A stretch of 64,000 nucleotides of DNA from Chloroflexota bacterium. Its GTDB lineage: Bacteria; Chloroflexota; Anaerolineae; Anaerolineales; Villigracilaceae. How positions within the stretch are numbered: the stretch's first letter is position 1; each line of letters opens with the position of its first letter. Under the pieces are notes generated by a model, which saw only the letters and a list, made by a program, of their open reading frames with translations, made no database searches and had not been told where the DNA came from. Made by a program: the position numbers and the translations under genes. Where the stretch lies: contig JACPYX010000018.1 of NCBI GenBank assembly GCA_016195815.1, forward strand, positions 124,001 to 188,000, written 5' to 3'. Shown piece after piece: positions 1 to 8,306 of the stretch.

Positions 1-97
1 ATTTCAAGTTTTGAAGACTACCCGCACGTCTCTTGTGGAACTCTCCAATGTTTCCTTCAACAAAGTTGACAACGTCATTTAGATTTACCGGCCTCAT
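1..97 (-). CDS. Type II restriction endonuclease, N-terminal fragment (PmeII-like), cut by window edge
   Basis: Only the first 32 codons lie in the window, read leftward from the ATG at 97. The peptide begins MRPVNLNDVVNFVEGNIG and continues with a basic HKRR stretch. It resembles, from memory, the start of PmeII-family type II restriction endonucleases. It overlaps the 3' end of the DNA methyltransferase gene by 23 bp in another frame, which is typical of translationally coupled restriction-modification pairs. The catalytic core is outside the window, so the enzyme assignment rests on this short N-terminus and on its neighbour. Confidence 0.5.
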   Translation of the reverse strand, partial: MRPVNLNDVVNFVEGNIGEFHKRRAGSLQNLK

Positions 98-956
98 ATT
101 TTCCCTTCCTTTCAAGCAATGCAAGTTGTGCGGGACGTGCTTCAACAACAGGCTTTACATTTTGCTGCGCCGCTTTGAAATACTCAGGCAGGAGTTCAAT
201 TCCTACTACATTTCGTTCCATACGTTGAGCGACAAAAATAGTAGTGCCCGAACCCATAAATGGGTCTAAAACAAGATCACCTTTTTTTGTAAACAACTTG
301 ATAAACCATTCTGGCAAGTCTTCTGGGAAGACAGCACTGTGGTTTCTGTTTTTTGTTTCTGTTGCCATATGTAACACATTGGTGGGAAATGCCTTTTCTC
401 GACCTACCCAGTTTGAAATTTTTTTTCCAAAACCACTGCCAACGCGAGAAGGGTCCCGAACCTTATCTGTTTCACTTAAGTTTCTAAGCCGCCTGTTTGC
501 CCAATCTCCCATTGGAACCATAACTTCTTCTTGATACATATGAAATTGTCGATCTTTATTAAACTGCAATAACCTTTCCCATGAATCTCGAAAACGATTC
601 GGCCATTTGCCAGGATAGGAATTTTTCTTGTGCCAAATAAACTCTTCTGTCCAAAGCCATCCTTGTTTACGCATTTCCAATATAAGCTCAATTACGTATG
701 TATGACGCTCTCCATTTACAACCTTTTCTTTTATATTCAAGACAAAGGTCCCGGTTGGCTTTACGACACGCAACAACTCTGCAGAAATGGGAAGAAACCA
801 TTCCACATACTTATCTGGGCGCACTCCACCATATGTATGCGAACGGCTATCTGCATATGGTGGTGATGTAAATATCAAATCAACCGAGTTATCTTCCAGT
901 TTTTTGAGTTCTTTACGGCAATCGCCAAGTAATAAACGGGCTTCAACTTGTTTCAT
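75..956 (-). CDS. Site-specific DNA methyltransferase, beta class, probably N4-cytosine
   Basis: The 293-residue protein has a catalytic motif TSPPY near residue 30 and a SAM-binding motif DPFMGSGTT near residue 235. Catalytic motif before the SAM motif is the beta-class order, and SPPY (rather than D/NPPY) points to N4-cytosine methylation, although N6-adenine enzymes can look similar. It should protect host DNA from the endonuclease whose gene overlaps its 3' end. The start at 956 lies about 9 bases after a minus-strand TATAAT and has no clear Shine-Dalgarno, so the mRNA may be leaderless. The target sequence cannot be read from the protein. Confidence 0.88.
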   Translation of the reverse strand: MKQVEARLLLGDCRKELKKLEDNSVDLIFTSPPYADSRSHTYGGVRPDKYVEWFLPISAELLRVVKPTGTFVLNIKEKVVNGERHTYVIELILEMRKQGWLWTEEFIWHKKNSYPGKWPNRFRDSWERLLQFNKDRQFHMYQEEVMVPMGDWANRRLRNLSETDKVRDPSRVGSGFGKKISNWVGREKAFPTNVLHMATETKNRNHSAVFPEDLPEWFIKLFTKKGDLVLDPFMGSGTTIFVAQRMERNVVGIELLPEYFKAAQQNVKPVVEARPAQLALLERKGKYEAGKSK

Positions 957-964
957 AATTCTAA

Positions 965-972
965 ATTATACT
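965..972. promoter_or_regulatory. Overlapping divergent -10 boxes for the methyltransferase and queA
   Basis: On the plus strand TATACT occupies 967-972. On the minus strand TATAAT is read from 970 to 965. The two -10 elements overlap by four bases. The methyltransferase ATG is about 9 bases from its box and the queA ATG about 18 bases from its box. No convincing -35 hexamer is visible on either side, so this is a -10-only call. Confidence 0.5.
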
Positions 973-990
973 CGTTGCAATGCTGAATAT

Positions 991-2001
991 ATGAAAACCT
1001 CCGACTTCGATTACCACCTCCCCGAATCTTCCATCGCGCAGACTCCCGTCGAGCCGCGCGATTCTTCGCGCCTTTTGATTCTCCATCGCGATTCGGGGCA
1101 GATCGAACACCGCATCTTTCGGGACCTCGGCCTTTATCTGCGCCCGAACGATCTCCTCGTCTTGAATCAGACGCGCGTCATTCCGGCGCGCATCTTCGCC
1201 CGCAAGCCCACGGGCGGACGAATCGAATTGCTTTTGCTCCGCCGCCGCGACGCGTTAACGTGGGAGGCTTTGGTGGGCGGGAAAGGTTTGAAAACGGCCA
1301 GCAGGTTCAAGGTCGAGGAAGGACCCGAAGCCGAAGTCGTGGAAATCCTTGCAGGCTCACAGCGGCTGATCAGATTCTCTGATCCGATCGAGTCATATTT
1401 TTCCAAAGTGGGGAACGTCCCGCTTCCACCATACATCCACGAAAAATTGAGCGACCCGGAGCGCTATCAAACTGTCTATGCCCACGAGCCGGGTTCCGCG
1501 GCCGCGCCGACGGCTGGCTTGCATTTCACGCCGCGTTTGCTGGATGAGTTGAAGTCGAACGGAGTGAAGATTGCTTACGTCACGCTCCATGTTGGGCTGG
1601 ATACCTTTGCGCCCGTCACCGAAGAGAATCCTGAAGAACATAAAATTCACACCGAGTGGTGTGAATTGAGTCAGGAAACAGCAGAGGCGATTAATCAAAC
1701 AAAAAAATCGGGCGGCAGAGTCATTGCGGTTGGAACCACATCAGTGCGAACGTTGGAGTCGGCTATGGTAGGGCGGGATGCTATCTTGCCCTACATTGAA
1801 TCAACTTCTTTGTTCATTTTGCCAGGCTATCAATTCAAGATCGTGGATGCGGTAATCACGAATTTTCATCTACCCAAGTCCACGCTGATTATGCTGGTCA
1901 GCGCCTTCGCGGGGCGTGAGCGGATTTTGCAGGCGTATGAGGTTGCGAAGAGCGAAGGCTATCGCTTTTTTTCGTTTGGGGATGCAATGCTGATCCTCTA
2001 A
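991..2001 (+). CDS. queA: S-adenosylmethionine:tRNA ribosyltransferase-isomerase QueA
   Basis: QueA transfers and isomerises the ribosyl group of SAM onto 7-aminomethyl-7-deazaguanine in tRNA, forming epoxyqueuosine. The 336-residue product has the usual family length and hallmarks: an N-terminal FDYHLPESSIAQ start, the LLVLNQTRVIPARI segment, PTAGLHFTP in the middle and a C-terminal ITNFHLPKSTLIMLVSAFAG. I chose the ATG at 991 because the family begins at that Met; the frame stays open for about 200 bases upstream but that part is antisense to the methyltransferase gene. It stands alone here, without other queuosine genes. Confidence 0.95.
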   Translation: MKTSDFDYHLPESSIAQTPVEPRDSSRLLILHRDSGQIEHRIFRDLGLYLRPNDLLVLNQTRVIPARIFARKPTGGRIELLLLRRRDALTWEALVGGKGLKTASRFKVEEGPEAEVVEILAGSQRLIRFSDPIESYFSKVGNVPLPPYIHEKLSDPERYQTVYAHEPGSAAAPTAGLHFTPRLLDELKSNGVKIAYVTLHVGLDTFAPVTEENPEEHKIHTEWCELSQETAEAINQTKKSGGRVIAVGTTSVRTLESAMVGRDAILPYIESTSLFILPGYQFKIVDAVITNFHLPKSTLIMLVSAFAGRERILQAYEVAKSEGYRFFSFGDAMLIL

Positions 2002-2069
2002 GTGCCATGTGTCGCGCCAAGTGTCAGGTACAATTGCATTCAACTACTTGACACCTGATACCGGATCAC

Positions 2070-2795
2070 ATGACACCCGATTCTCTCACCAAACTAAATC
2101 AAGAAATCATTACCTGCCGCAAATGTCCGCGCCTTGTGCAATGGCGCGAGGAAGTGGCGCGCACAAAACGCAAAGCCTATCTTGATTGGGAATATTGGGG
2201 CAAGCCTGTTCCTGGATTTGGAGACCCGCAGGCGCGCGTATTGGTTGTTGGGCTGGCGCCCGGCGCGCACGGTTCGAACCGCACCGGGCGACAATTCACG
2301 GGTGATGCCTCGGGCGGTTTTCTTTTCCCGGCGTTGTGTCGCGCCGGATTCGCGAGTCGACCAGACGCAACAGGACGCGCTGATGGCTTGATTTTGCGCG
2401 ATATGTATATCACTGCCTCGGCCCGTTGTGCGCCGCCCGCTAACAAACCTGCGCCCGAAGAACTCAATAATTGTCAACCTTATCTCGAACGCGAAATTCG
2501 TTTGCTTCAGCCCAAAGTGATTGTTTGTTTGGGACGGGTTGCATTTGAGCGCGTCTTGAAAATATTTTCCCAACCACCGACCGCGCATGGTAGACAGTTG
2601 ACCGCCTTCAGTCCACGGTCTATGGTCTTTGCTCACAGTGCGGTTTACGATCTCCCATCTTCATCTTTCAATCTTCATCCTTTGTCCCTGCTCTGTTCCT
2701 ATCACCCCAGCCAGCAAAATACGTTGACCGGCAAATTGACAGTTGCCATGTTCGATGAAATTTGGAAGAAAGCAAAAGAATTGACCAATGGCTGA
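2070..2795 (+). CDS. Uracil-DNA glycosylase, family 5 (UDGb type)
   Basis: The product removes uracil or other deaminated bases from DNA. The 241-residue protein has two N-terminal cysteines (CRKC, near residue 17) that would join later cysteines in an iron-sulfur site. It has the family 5 motif GLAPGAHGSNRTGRQFTGD near residue 64, where the usual catalytic Asp/Asn of motif 1 is Ala-containing as known for UDGb, and a C-terminal HPSQQNTLTG motif 2. It overlaps the peroxiredoxin start by 8 bp, suggesting co-translation. The start follows a spacer with imperfect inverted copies of a gtgtcaggt-like sequence whose role is unclear. Confidence 0.88.
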   Translation: MTPDSLTKLNQEIITCRKCPRLVQWREEVARTKRKAYLDWEYWGKPVPGFGDPQARVLVVGLAPGAHGSNRTGRQFTGDASGGFLFPALCRAGFASRPDATGRADGLILRDMYITASARCAPPANKPAPEELNNCQPYLEREIRLLQPKVIVCLGRVAFERVLKIFSQPPTAHGRQLTAFSPRSMVFAHSAVYDLPSSSFNLHPLSLLCSYHPSQQNTLTGKLTVAMFDEIWKKAKELTNG

Positions 2796-3264
2796 ATTAT
2801 TACACCCAGGCGAACCTGCGCCCGAATTTGAACTCGAAGATGCCAATGGACGTCTCGTCCGCCTTTCGGATTATCGCGGCAAACCGGTTGTATTGGTTTT
2901 CCTGCGCGGCTTTCTCTGACCATACTGCCGCGCGCAGTTGGCGCGCCTCAGAGATGAATATGGTTTGTTCACTGGCCGCGGCGCGGATGTTCTCGCCATT
3001 GGCCCAGACGGAGCGTATGCTTTTCAAGCATATTGGAATGAACAGAGAATCCCTTTCGTTGGCTTGCCTGATCCAACGCATGTTGTCGCCAGGCGTTATA
3101 AACAGAAGGTGAATATCTTCAGGCTTGGGCGCATGCCGCTTGTGTCCATCGTTGATCAAAACGGAATCATTCGATATTTTCATCAAGGCGAGTCCATGTC
3201 GGATATCCCTGAAAACAAAATTTTGCTTGAGGTAATAGACAAGTTAAACGCGGCATCCAAATAG
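2788..3264 (+). CDS. Peroxiredoxin-like (AhpC/TSA family) protein, probable selenoprotein with in-frame TGA at residue 44
   Basis: Reading from the ATG at 2788 to the TAG at 3262-3264 gives one continuous 158-residue thioredoxin-fold protein interrupted only by TGA at 2917-2919. Around the TGA the sequence reads LVFLRGFL-(TGA)-PYCRAQLARLR. Homologues of this family, as I recall them, have RGFWCPFCRAQLA there, so the TGA sits exactly at the peroxidatic cysteine and forms a U-x-x-C motif with Cys47. The downstream half keeps the family motifs DVLAIGPDG and SMSDIPENK with no frameshift, which argues against decay. It would reduce peroxides using Sec or Cys plus the resolving Cys. The gene overlaps the upstream glycosylase and is 1 base from the next start. 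Selenocysteine genes (selA, selB, selC, selD) are not in the window. Confidence 0.72.
2917..2946 (+). promoter_or_regulatory. Candidate bacterial SECIS element after the in-frame TGA
   Basis: Starting 10 bases after the TGA codon (2917-2919) is a six-pair GCGCGC stem (2930-2935 with 2941-2946) closed by a five-base loop AGTTG (2936-2940). The loop G at 2937 is 18 bases after the TGA, inside the 16-37 base window known for bacterial SECIS loops. The stem is palindromic and GC-rich, so it could be coincidence in this GC-rich coding sequence. Confidence 0.45.
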
Positions 3265-3265
3265 C

Positions 3266-4312
3266 ATGGCATTAGGAAAAATCGCTTTTCTTGGTTCCGG
3301 TGAAACGTCGCTGGCTGGCGGGCGAATCTTTGAGACGTTAGCGCGCTCTTTGCCTCAGCCATTGCGGGTCGCCATTTTGGAAACCCCCGCGGGCTTTGAG
3401 CTTAACTCGCATCAGGTCGCGGCGCGCGTCGCAGATTTTCTCAAGGCGCGGCTTCAAAATTATTCTCCCGCGATCGACATCATCCCGGCTCGCAAGCTCG
3501 GCACGCCTTTGAGTCCCGATGATCCTCAAGTTGTCAAACCGCTGTTATCTGCCGATTTGATCTTCATGGGTCCTGGCAGTCCCACATACACTGCCCGGCA
3601 ATTGCGCGGTTCGCTCGCCTGGGATATCATCCGCGCCCGCCACCGGCTCGGCGCGACTCTCGCGTTTGCCTCTGCCGCGACCATCTCCATCGGCGCGTGG
3701 GCCTTGCCCGTTTATGAGATATATAAAGTGGGCGAGGATGTCCACACCAAAACCGGCCTGAATCTTTTCGGCGATTTTGGACTGCACCTTTCTTTTATCC
3801 CACATTGGAATAACGTGGATGGCGGTGCGGAACTGGATACCAGCCGTTGTTTTATTGGTAAAGAACGTTTTGACTTATGGCAAAAAGAATTGCCGGACGA
3901 GAACATAACCATTGGCCTCGATGAGCATACCGGTGTCATAATAGACTTTGCGACAGGCTGGTGTGAGGTCGGCGGCGTCAGTTCGGTTTCGATTGTGCGA
4001 AATGGGAAGATCGATATTTTTCCAACTGGCGCAAAATTCGCATTAAGTGAGTTCGGAACGTTAAGCATACCTGAACCACTGGAGCGCAGCATTCCGCTCG
4101 AGATCTGGAACAATGTGATCAACGCGCCGTTGCTAGGTGAAGATAAGCCCTCGGATGATGTATTAGCCCTGCTTGAGCAACGCGAGCAGGCGCGCGCGGA
4201 TAAGAATTGGGCCGAGTCAGATCGCCTCCGCGACCAGATCGCGGCACTGAGTTGGGCCGTGCAAGATACGAAAGATGGGCAGAAATTGGTGAAAACCGAT
4301 CATGGGCCATAG
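3266..4312 (+). CDS. Peptidase S51/glutamine-amidotransferase-like protein with a CysRS-type C-terminal tail
   Basis: The first ~270 of 348 residues form a class I amidotransferase/S51-like fold: KIAFLGSGETS at the start, LIFMGPGSPTYTARQL near residue 100 and FASAATISIGAWALPVYEI near 135. The last ~60 residues, with the run LEQREQARADKNWAESDRL, copy the C-terminal helical tail of cysteinyl-tRNA synthetases, although the synthetase catalytic domain is absent. In the S51 nucleophile region Ser occurs as SAATIS rather than the classical GxSAG, so activity is uncertain. The start is 1 base after the peroxiredoxin stop, placing it in the same operon. A role in tRNA or amino-acid metabolism is only a guess. 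Confidence 0.7.
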   Translation: MALGKIAFLGSGETSLAGGRIFETLARSLPQPLRVAILETPAGFELNSHQVAARVADFLKARLQNYSPAIDIIPARKLGTPLSPDDPQVVKPLLSADLIFMGPGSPTYTARQLRGSLAWDIIRARHRLGATLAFASAATISIGAWALPVYEIYKVGEDVHTKTGLNLFGDFGLHLSFIPHWNNVDGGAELDTSRCFIGKERFDLWQKELPDENITIGLDEHTGVIIDFATGWCEVGGVSSVSIVRNGKIDIFPTGAKFALSEFGTLSIPEPLERSIPLEIWNNVINAPLLGEDKPSDDVLALLEQREQARADKNWAESDRLRDQIAALSWAVQDTKDGQKLVKTDHGP

Positions 4313-4416
4313 CCCATAAACCCACATTTATTCCCATGTTTTTTCTTTTCTGCGAATATTCATCCATCACCGCGGCTCATTGTTTTTTTGCGATAAAATG
4401 AGGGGAGGAGAATTGT

Positions 4417-5712
4417 ATGCGCGCTGTGGATATCATTATAAAAAAACGCGAAAAAGGGGAACTGACCCAGGAAGAAATCAACTTCTTTGTACAGGGATTT
4501 GTCAAAGGCGACATTCCCGATTATCAAGTCTCAGCTTGGGCGATGGCCGTCCTGCTCAACGGCATGACGCCTCAGGAAACCACCGATCTGACTCTGGCTA
4601 TGGTTCTTTCCGGCCGGATTCTTGATTTAACCGGCGTGGTTGATATAGCTGTGGACAAGCATTCATCCGGCGGCGTCGGTGATAAAACGACGCTGGTGGT
4701 TTTGCCCATCGTTGCGGCTTGCGGCCTGCCCGTTGGAAAAATGTCCGGCCGCGGACTGGGCTTCAGCGGCGGCACGCTCGATAAAATGGAATCCATCCCC
4801 GGCTATCGCGTGGACTTGAACACCGATGAATTCAAGAGACAACTCAAAGAAAAGGGCATTGTGCTAACCGGTCAATCCCTGGACCTGGCGCCGGCGGACG
4901 GCAAACTATATTCCCTGCGCGATGTGACGGGGACTGTGCCGTCCATTCCATTGATCGCTTCATCCATTATGAGCAAAAAAATTGCGGCTGGCGCGCAAGC
5001 CATTGTGTTGGATGTCAAAGTCGGTAACGGCGCATTCATGGAAACGCTGGATATGGCTCGTGAGCTTTCGGCCTTGATGGTGCAGATTGGCGATTTGGCC
5101 GGACGTAAAACGATCTGCCTGCTCTCAGACATGAACCAGCCGCTCGGCCATGCTGTTGGCAATGCGCTGGAGGTGAAAGAGGCAATTGACACGCTCAAAG
5201 GCGACGGCCCGGCGGATTTTCGAGAGCATTGTCTGCACGTAAGCGCTTATATGCTGGTGGTTGGCAAACGCGCCAAAGATTTAAACGAAGGCCGTGGAAT
5301 GGCGGAAAAGGCCATCGCGAACGGTTCGGCTTTCGAGAAGTTTCGTGTGCTGGTGGCGGCGCAGGGCGGCGATGTCTCTTATGTGGATGATTCTGACAGG
5401 ATGGCGCGCGCAAAATTCGTCGAGGTGGTGAAGGCGCCTTGCAGTGGATTCCTGTCTCGGGTCGATGCAAGAGGCGTGGGCGAGGCTTCTGTCGCGCTTG
5501 GGGCTGGCCGCGCCAAAAAGTCGGACGCGGTGGATCATGCCGTCGGCTTTATCATCCATCATAAAGTCGGCGAGCGGGTCGAGCAGGGCGAGCCGTTGTT
5601 CACGATCCATGCCAATGACGAGAGGAAGCTGGCTGAGGCGCGTGCAAGCGTTTTAAGCGCGCACATTATCGGTAATGCAATTGTTCCCCCGCTTCCCCTG
5701 TTTTACGAGTAG
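4417..5712 (+). CDS. pdp: Pyrimidine-nucleoside phosphorylase (thymidine phosphorylase family)
   Basis: The enzyme splits uridine or thymidine with phosphate to the free base and (deoxy)ribose-1-phosphate in cytosolic pyrimidine salvage. The 431-residue length is typical. The family signature lies near residues 80-120: DKHSSGGVGDKTTLVVLP followed by SGRGLGFSGGTLDKMESIPG, with the phosphate-binding region SIMSKKIAAGA near 185. A strong Shine-Dalgarno (GGGGAGGAG) stands 6-7 bases before the ATG. I cannot tell pdp from deoA specificity by eye; the KMSG region and length favour the bacterial Pdp type. Confidence 0.92.
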   Translation: MRAVDIIIKKREKGELTQEEINFFVQGFVKGDIPDYQVSAWAMAVLLNGMTPQETTDLTLAMVLSGRILDLTGVVDIAVDKHSSGGVGDKTTLVVLPIVAACGLPVGKMSGRGLGFSGGTLDKMESIPGYRVDLNTDEFKRQLKEKGIVLTGQSLDLAPADGKLYSLRDVTGTVPSIPLIASSIMSKKIAAGAQAIVLDVKVGNGAFMETLDMARELSALMVQIGDLAGRKTICLLSDMNQPLGHAVGNALEVKEAIDTLKGDGPADFREHCLHVSAYMLVVGKRAKDLNEGRGMAEKAIANGSAFEKFRVLVAAQGGDVSYVDDSDRMARAKFVEVVKAPCSGFLSRVDARGVGEASVALGAGRAKKSDAVDHAVGFIIHHKVGERVEQGEPLFTIHANDERKLAEARASVLSAHIIGNAIVPPLPLFYE

Positions 5713-5774
5713 AATATCGTATCGGCTTGCATATTTTTTAAGAATCAGGCATACTTGTAGCGGAGCGCTCTTTT

Positions 5775-8249
5775 ATGGCAAAAGTTTCCCTGCGTATTTA
5801 TAACCGCGAAATCGAGAGGCTGATCGAACAAGGTCAGATTGATCAGGCGATCGCACATTGCCGTCATATTCTCAAGACTTTTTCGAAACATCTTGAGACA
5901 TACCGCTTGCTCGGCAAGGCGTATCTCGAATCAAAACGGTATAAGGAGGCGGTGGATATTTTTCAGCGTGTGCTGCTGTCGGTGCCGGATGATTTTGTTT
6001 CGCACGTTGGTATGAGCATTATCAGCGATGAACAAAACAGACTGGACGATGCCATCTGGCACATGCAAAATGCCTTTGAAGTTCAACCTTCGAATGCCGC
6101 CATTCAAGGCGAGTTGCAGCGCCTGTTTGGCCGGCGCGACGGCGTCGAGCCTGCGAAGATCCGGCTGACGCGCGGCGCACTGGCGCACATGTATGTTCAG
6201 GGTGAACTCTATACTCAGGCCATCGCTGAAATCCGCGCCGTGCTTGACGGCGATGCCCAGCGAACAGATATGCAAGTGCTGCTCGCCAAGGCGTATTTCC
6301 GCAACGGTCAGAAGACCGAAGCGACCGACCTTTGTTCGCAGTTGCTGCGTCGTTTTCCGTTTTGCTTCGAAGCCAATCGAATTATGGTGGAGATCTTGCC
6401 GGGTACGCAACGCGCAGAATCTACGCAGGTGTATCGTCATCGCGTCAGTGAGCTCGATCCTTATGCGGCCTTTGCGCAAGATTCTATTTTCCGTTCGGAT
6501 GAGGTGGCTGACGCTGCCGTAAGCCTTGAACGTTTCGAATATACAGGAGACGCCAGCGATAGCGGTCCGAATTGGGGTCAGACGCTTGGGCTTGGTTTGG
6601 AATCCGACGCGGCGGTTATGGAGTCTGCCTCTTCTTCTCAACCTGATTGGTTAAAAGCCGCCTCAGCCCCGCCCCCCGAGCCGGCTCCCGCTTCACCGGC
6701 TCAAGAAAATATTCCCGATTTTATTCGCCAGGCTGGCTGGTCAGAGTCGAGCGGGCAGTTCGAAGAAACTCCCGCACCTTTCGATAACGAATCAGATTCG
6801 TCTGAGGCGGTGCAAGCCGACCTGCCCGATTGGGTCAAGGCCATGGCCCCGGCCAATAGCGCGCCTTCAGTTGAATCATCCCCTGCGCCTCAGCCTGCTC
6901 CTTCGCCGGAAACGCCCGATTGGTTGAAAGATTTGGGCGCGCCGGTTTCATCTGGTGCAGTGCCGGCAGCCCAGATGTCTCAAGATGTCCCTGACTGGCT
7001 CAAAGGGTTGGATGAGCAGGGTGCGACGCCAATTCCAAAGCCGGTTGACAACCAGCCAAAATCAGAGAACCCCGCTCCGCCTCAACCTGCGCAAGATAAT
7101 TCCGATTTTGTTTCATCTTCCACAACGGGTTCTACGCCGGGTACTCTTGGCGATCTCGGCACGAGTTCGAAAGAGCAGGATGATGCAATGGCCTGGCTTG
7201 AGGGCCTGGCCAGCAAGCATGGCGCAAAAGCTGAAGAGCTTGTTACTGATCCCAACGCGCGCACGGAAGTTGCGCCCGATTGGGTGGATAAAGCCAAGGC
7301 GATAGGAGAAGCTCCGCCTGTGGAGCAGCCCGCCGCGCCGTCCGCGGATGAGACGGGGATGTGGCTCCGCAGTCTGGAACAAAGCGAGGCCGATGCTAAT
7401 GTTGCAAAACAAAACGAGCCCGCGTTCAGCGAAACGCCTGATTGGTTGAGTGGGCTGTCACCCCAGGATGCTTTCACCAATATCGAGGCGGCGCCTGAAA
7501 TAGAAGAAACTCCGATGCCCGCCCCCGATTCTGCGCCTGATTGGTTAAGTGAGCTTGGCCCTGTGCCAACTGACCCGGCTGGCGCGCGCGAAGATATGCC
7601 TGATTGGCTGCACGGCAGTTCTTCACAACCTGCCAGCCCGGAACCAGCGGCCTCACAAGATTTTTCTTTTGACCCGAATTCTGCCGCGGCCCTGCCCGAT
7701 TGGCTGGCCGGGCTTGATAAAAATGAAAATGAACCGCGCCCAACCGAACCAAGAAATGATCTGCCTTCGTGGCTGCAGAATGATGCCGAGCCTGAAACGA
7801 CAGAGCCTGCCAACCCGGCTGATTGGCATCCGGTAGAGGCAAAAGAGCCATTGGCAGAACCGGTGAATTCGCCCAGGCCTTCCATTCGAGAGATGGACTT
7901 TGCTTATGAAGAGCCAAAGCCATCACCGAAACCTGCTCCGAAGCCCGAGAAAAAAGCTGCGCCGCGTTTGAAACAGACGAGCGCCCTCCAGCCGAGATCG
8001 GTTGATTCGCTTTTCAGCGCGCAGGCCGAAATGGGCCGCGGCAATATTTCGACTGCGTTGGAAGTTTATTCAAAATTGATTCGCAAGGGTAAATTTCTTG
8101 AGGAGATCATCCGCGATTTGCGTGATGCGCTCTATCGTTATCCGGTGGAAGTTGCGATCTGGCAGGCGCTCGGTGACGCGTACATGCGCGGCAATCGTCT
8201 GCAAGAGGCACTGGACGCATACACCAAAGCCGAAGAACTGCTTCGCTAA
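5775..8249 (+). CDS. TPR protein with a disordered PDWL-motif repeat region
   Basis: The 824-residue protein has three parts. Residues 1-250 are tetratricopeptide repeats (for example AYLESKRYKEAVDIFQRVLL). Residues ~280-720 are Pro/Ala/Glu-rich and probably disordered, carrying about a dozen spaced short motifs of the form PDWL/V followed by a small loop (LPDWVKAM, TPDWLKDLG, VPDWLKGLD, APDWLSELG, MPDWLHG, LPDWLAGLD). Residues ~760-824 are again TPR-like. No signal peptide or membrane segment is seen, so it is likely a cytoplasmic scaffold. The motifs look like a multivalent docking array, but the partner is unknown. It is followed by a strong terminator, so it is probably monocistronic. Confidence 0.8.
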   Translation: MAKVSLRIYNREIERLIEQGQIDQAIAHCRHILKTFSKHLETYRLLGKAYLESKRYKEAVDIFQRVLLSVPDDFVSHVGMSIISDEQNRLDDAIWHMQNAFEVQPSNAAIQGELQRLFGRRDGVEPAKIRLTRGALAHMYVQGELYTQAIAEIRAVLDGDAQRTDMQVLLAKAYFRNGQKTEATDLCSQLLRRFPFCFEANRIMVEILPGTQRAESTQVYRHRVSELDPYAAFAQDSIFRSDEVADAAVSLERFEYTGDASDSGPNWGQTLGLGLESDAAVMESASSSQPDWLKAASAPPPEPAPASPAQENIPDFIRQAGWSESSGQFEETPAPFDNESDSSEAVQADLPDWVKAMAPANSAPSVESSPAPQPAPSPETPDWLKDLGAPVSSGAVPAAQMSQDVPDWLKGLDEQGATPIPKPVDNQPKSENPAPPQPAQDNSDFVSSSTTGSTPGTLGDLGTSSKEQDDAMAWLEGLASKHGAKAEELVTDPNARTEVAPDWVDKAKAIGEAPPVEQPAAPSADETGMWLRSLEQSEADANVAKQNEPAFSETPDWLSGLSPQDAFTNIEAAPEIEETPMPAPDSAPDWLSELGPVPTDPAGAREDMPDWLHGSSSQPASPEPAASQDFSFDPNSAAALPDWLAGLDKNENEPRPTEPRNDLPSWLQNDAEPETTEPANPADWHPVEAKEPLAEPVNSPRPSIREMDFAYEEPKPSPKPAPKPEKKAAPRLKQTSALQPRSVDSLFSAQAEMGRGNISTALEVYSKLIRKGKFLEEIIRDLRDALYRYPVEVAIWQALGDAYMRGNRLQEALDAYTKAEELLR

Positions 8250-8253
8250 TTAA

Positions 8254-8279
8254 ACGGGGCGACCGAAAAGTCGCCCCGT
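8254..8279 (+). terminator. Intrinsic terminator after the TPR gene
   Basis: A perfect ten-pair stem, ACGGGGCGAC at 8254-8263 with GTCGCCCCGT at 8270-8279, encloses a six-base loop and is followed by CATTTTG. It lies 5 bases after the TPR stop codon. Confidence 0.85.
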
Positions 8280-8306
8280 CATTTTGTATATTGGAGAAAA
8301 GAATCA

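Noticed and set aside
2002-2069. Inverted copies of gtgtcaggt before the glycosylase gene as an operator or terminator
   Set aside because: The pairing is imperfect, no T-run follows and no regulator is adjacent.
2917-2919. Treating the TGA as a plain nonsense mutation and the second half (from 2938) as a separate gene
   Set aside because: The frame is intact on both sides with family motifs, and the stop falls precisely on the catalytic Cys codon; a separate start at 2938 would lack the active site.
7082-7885. Ser/Gly-rich 267-codon minus-strand frame opposite the TPR gene
   Set aside because: Its composition simply mirrors the Pro/Ala/Glu repeats on the other strand.
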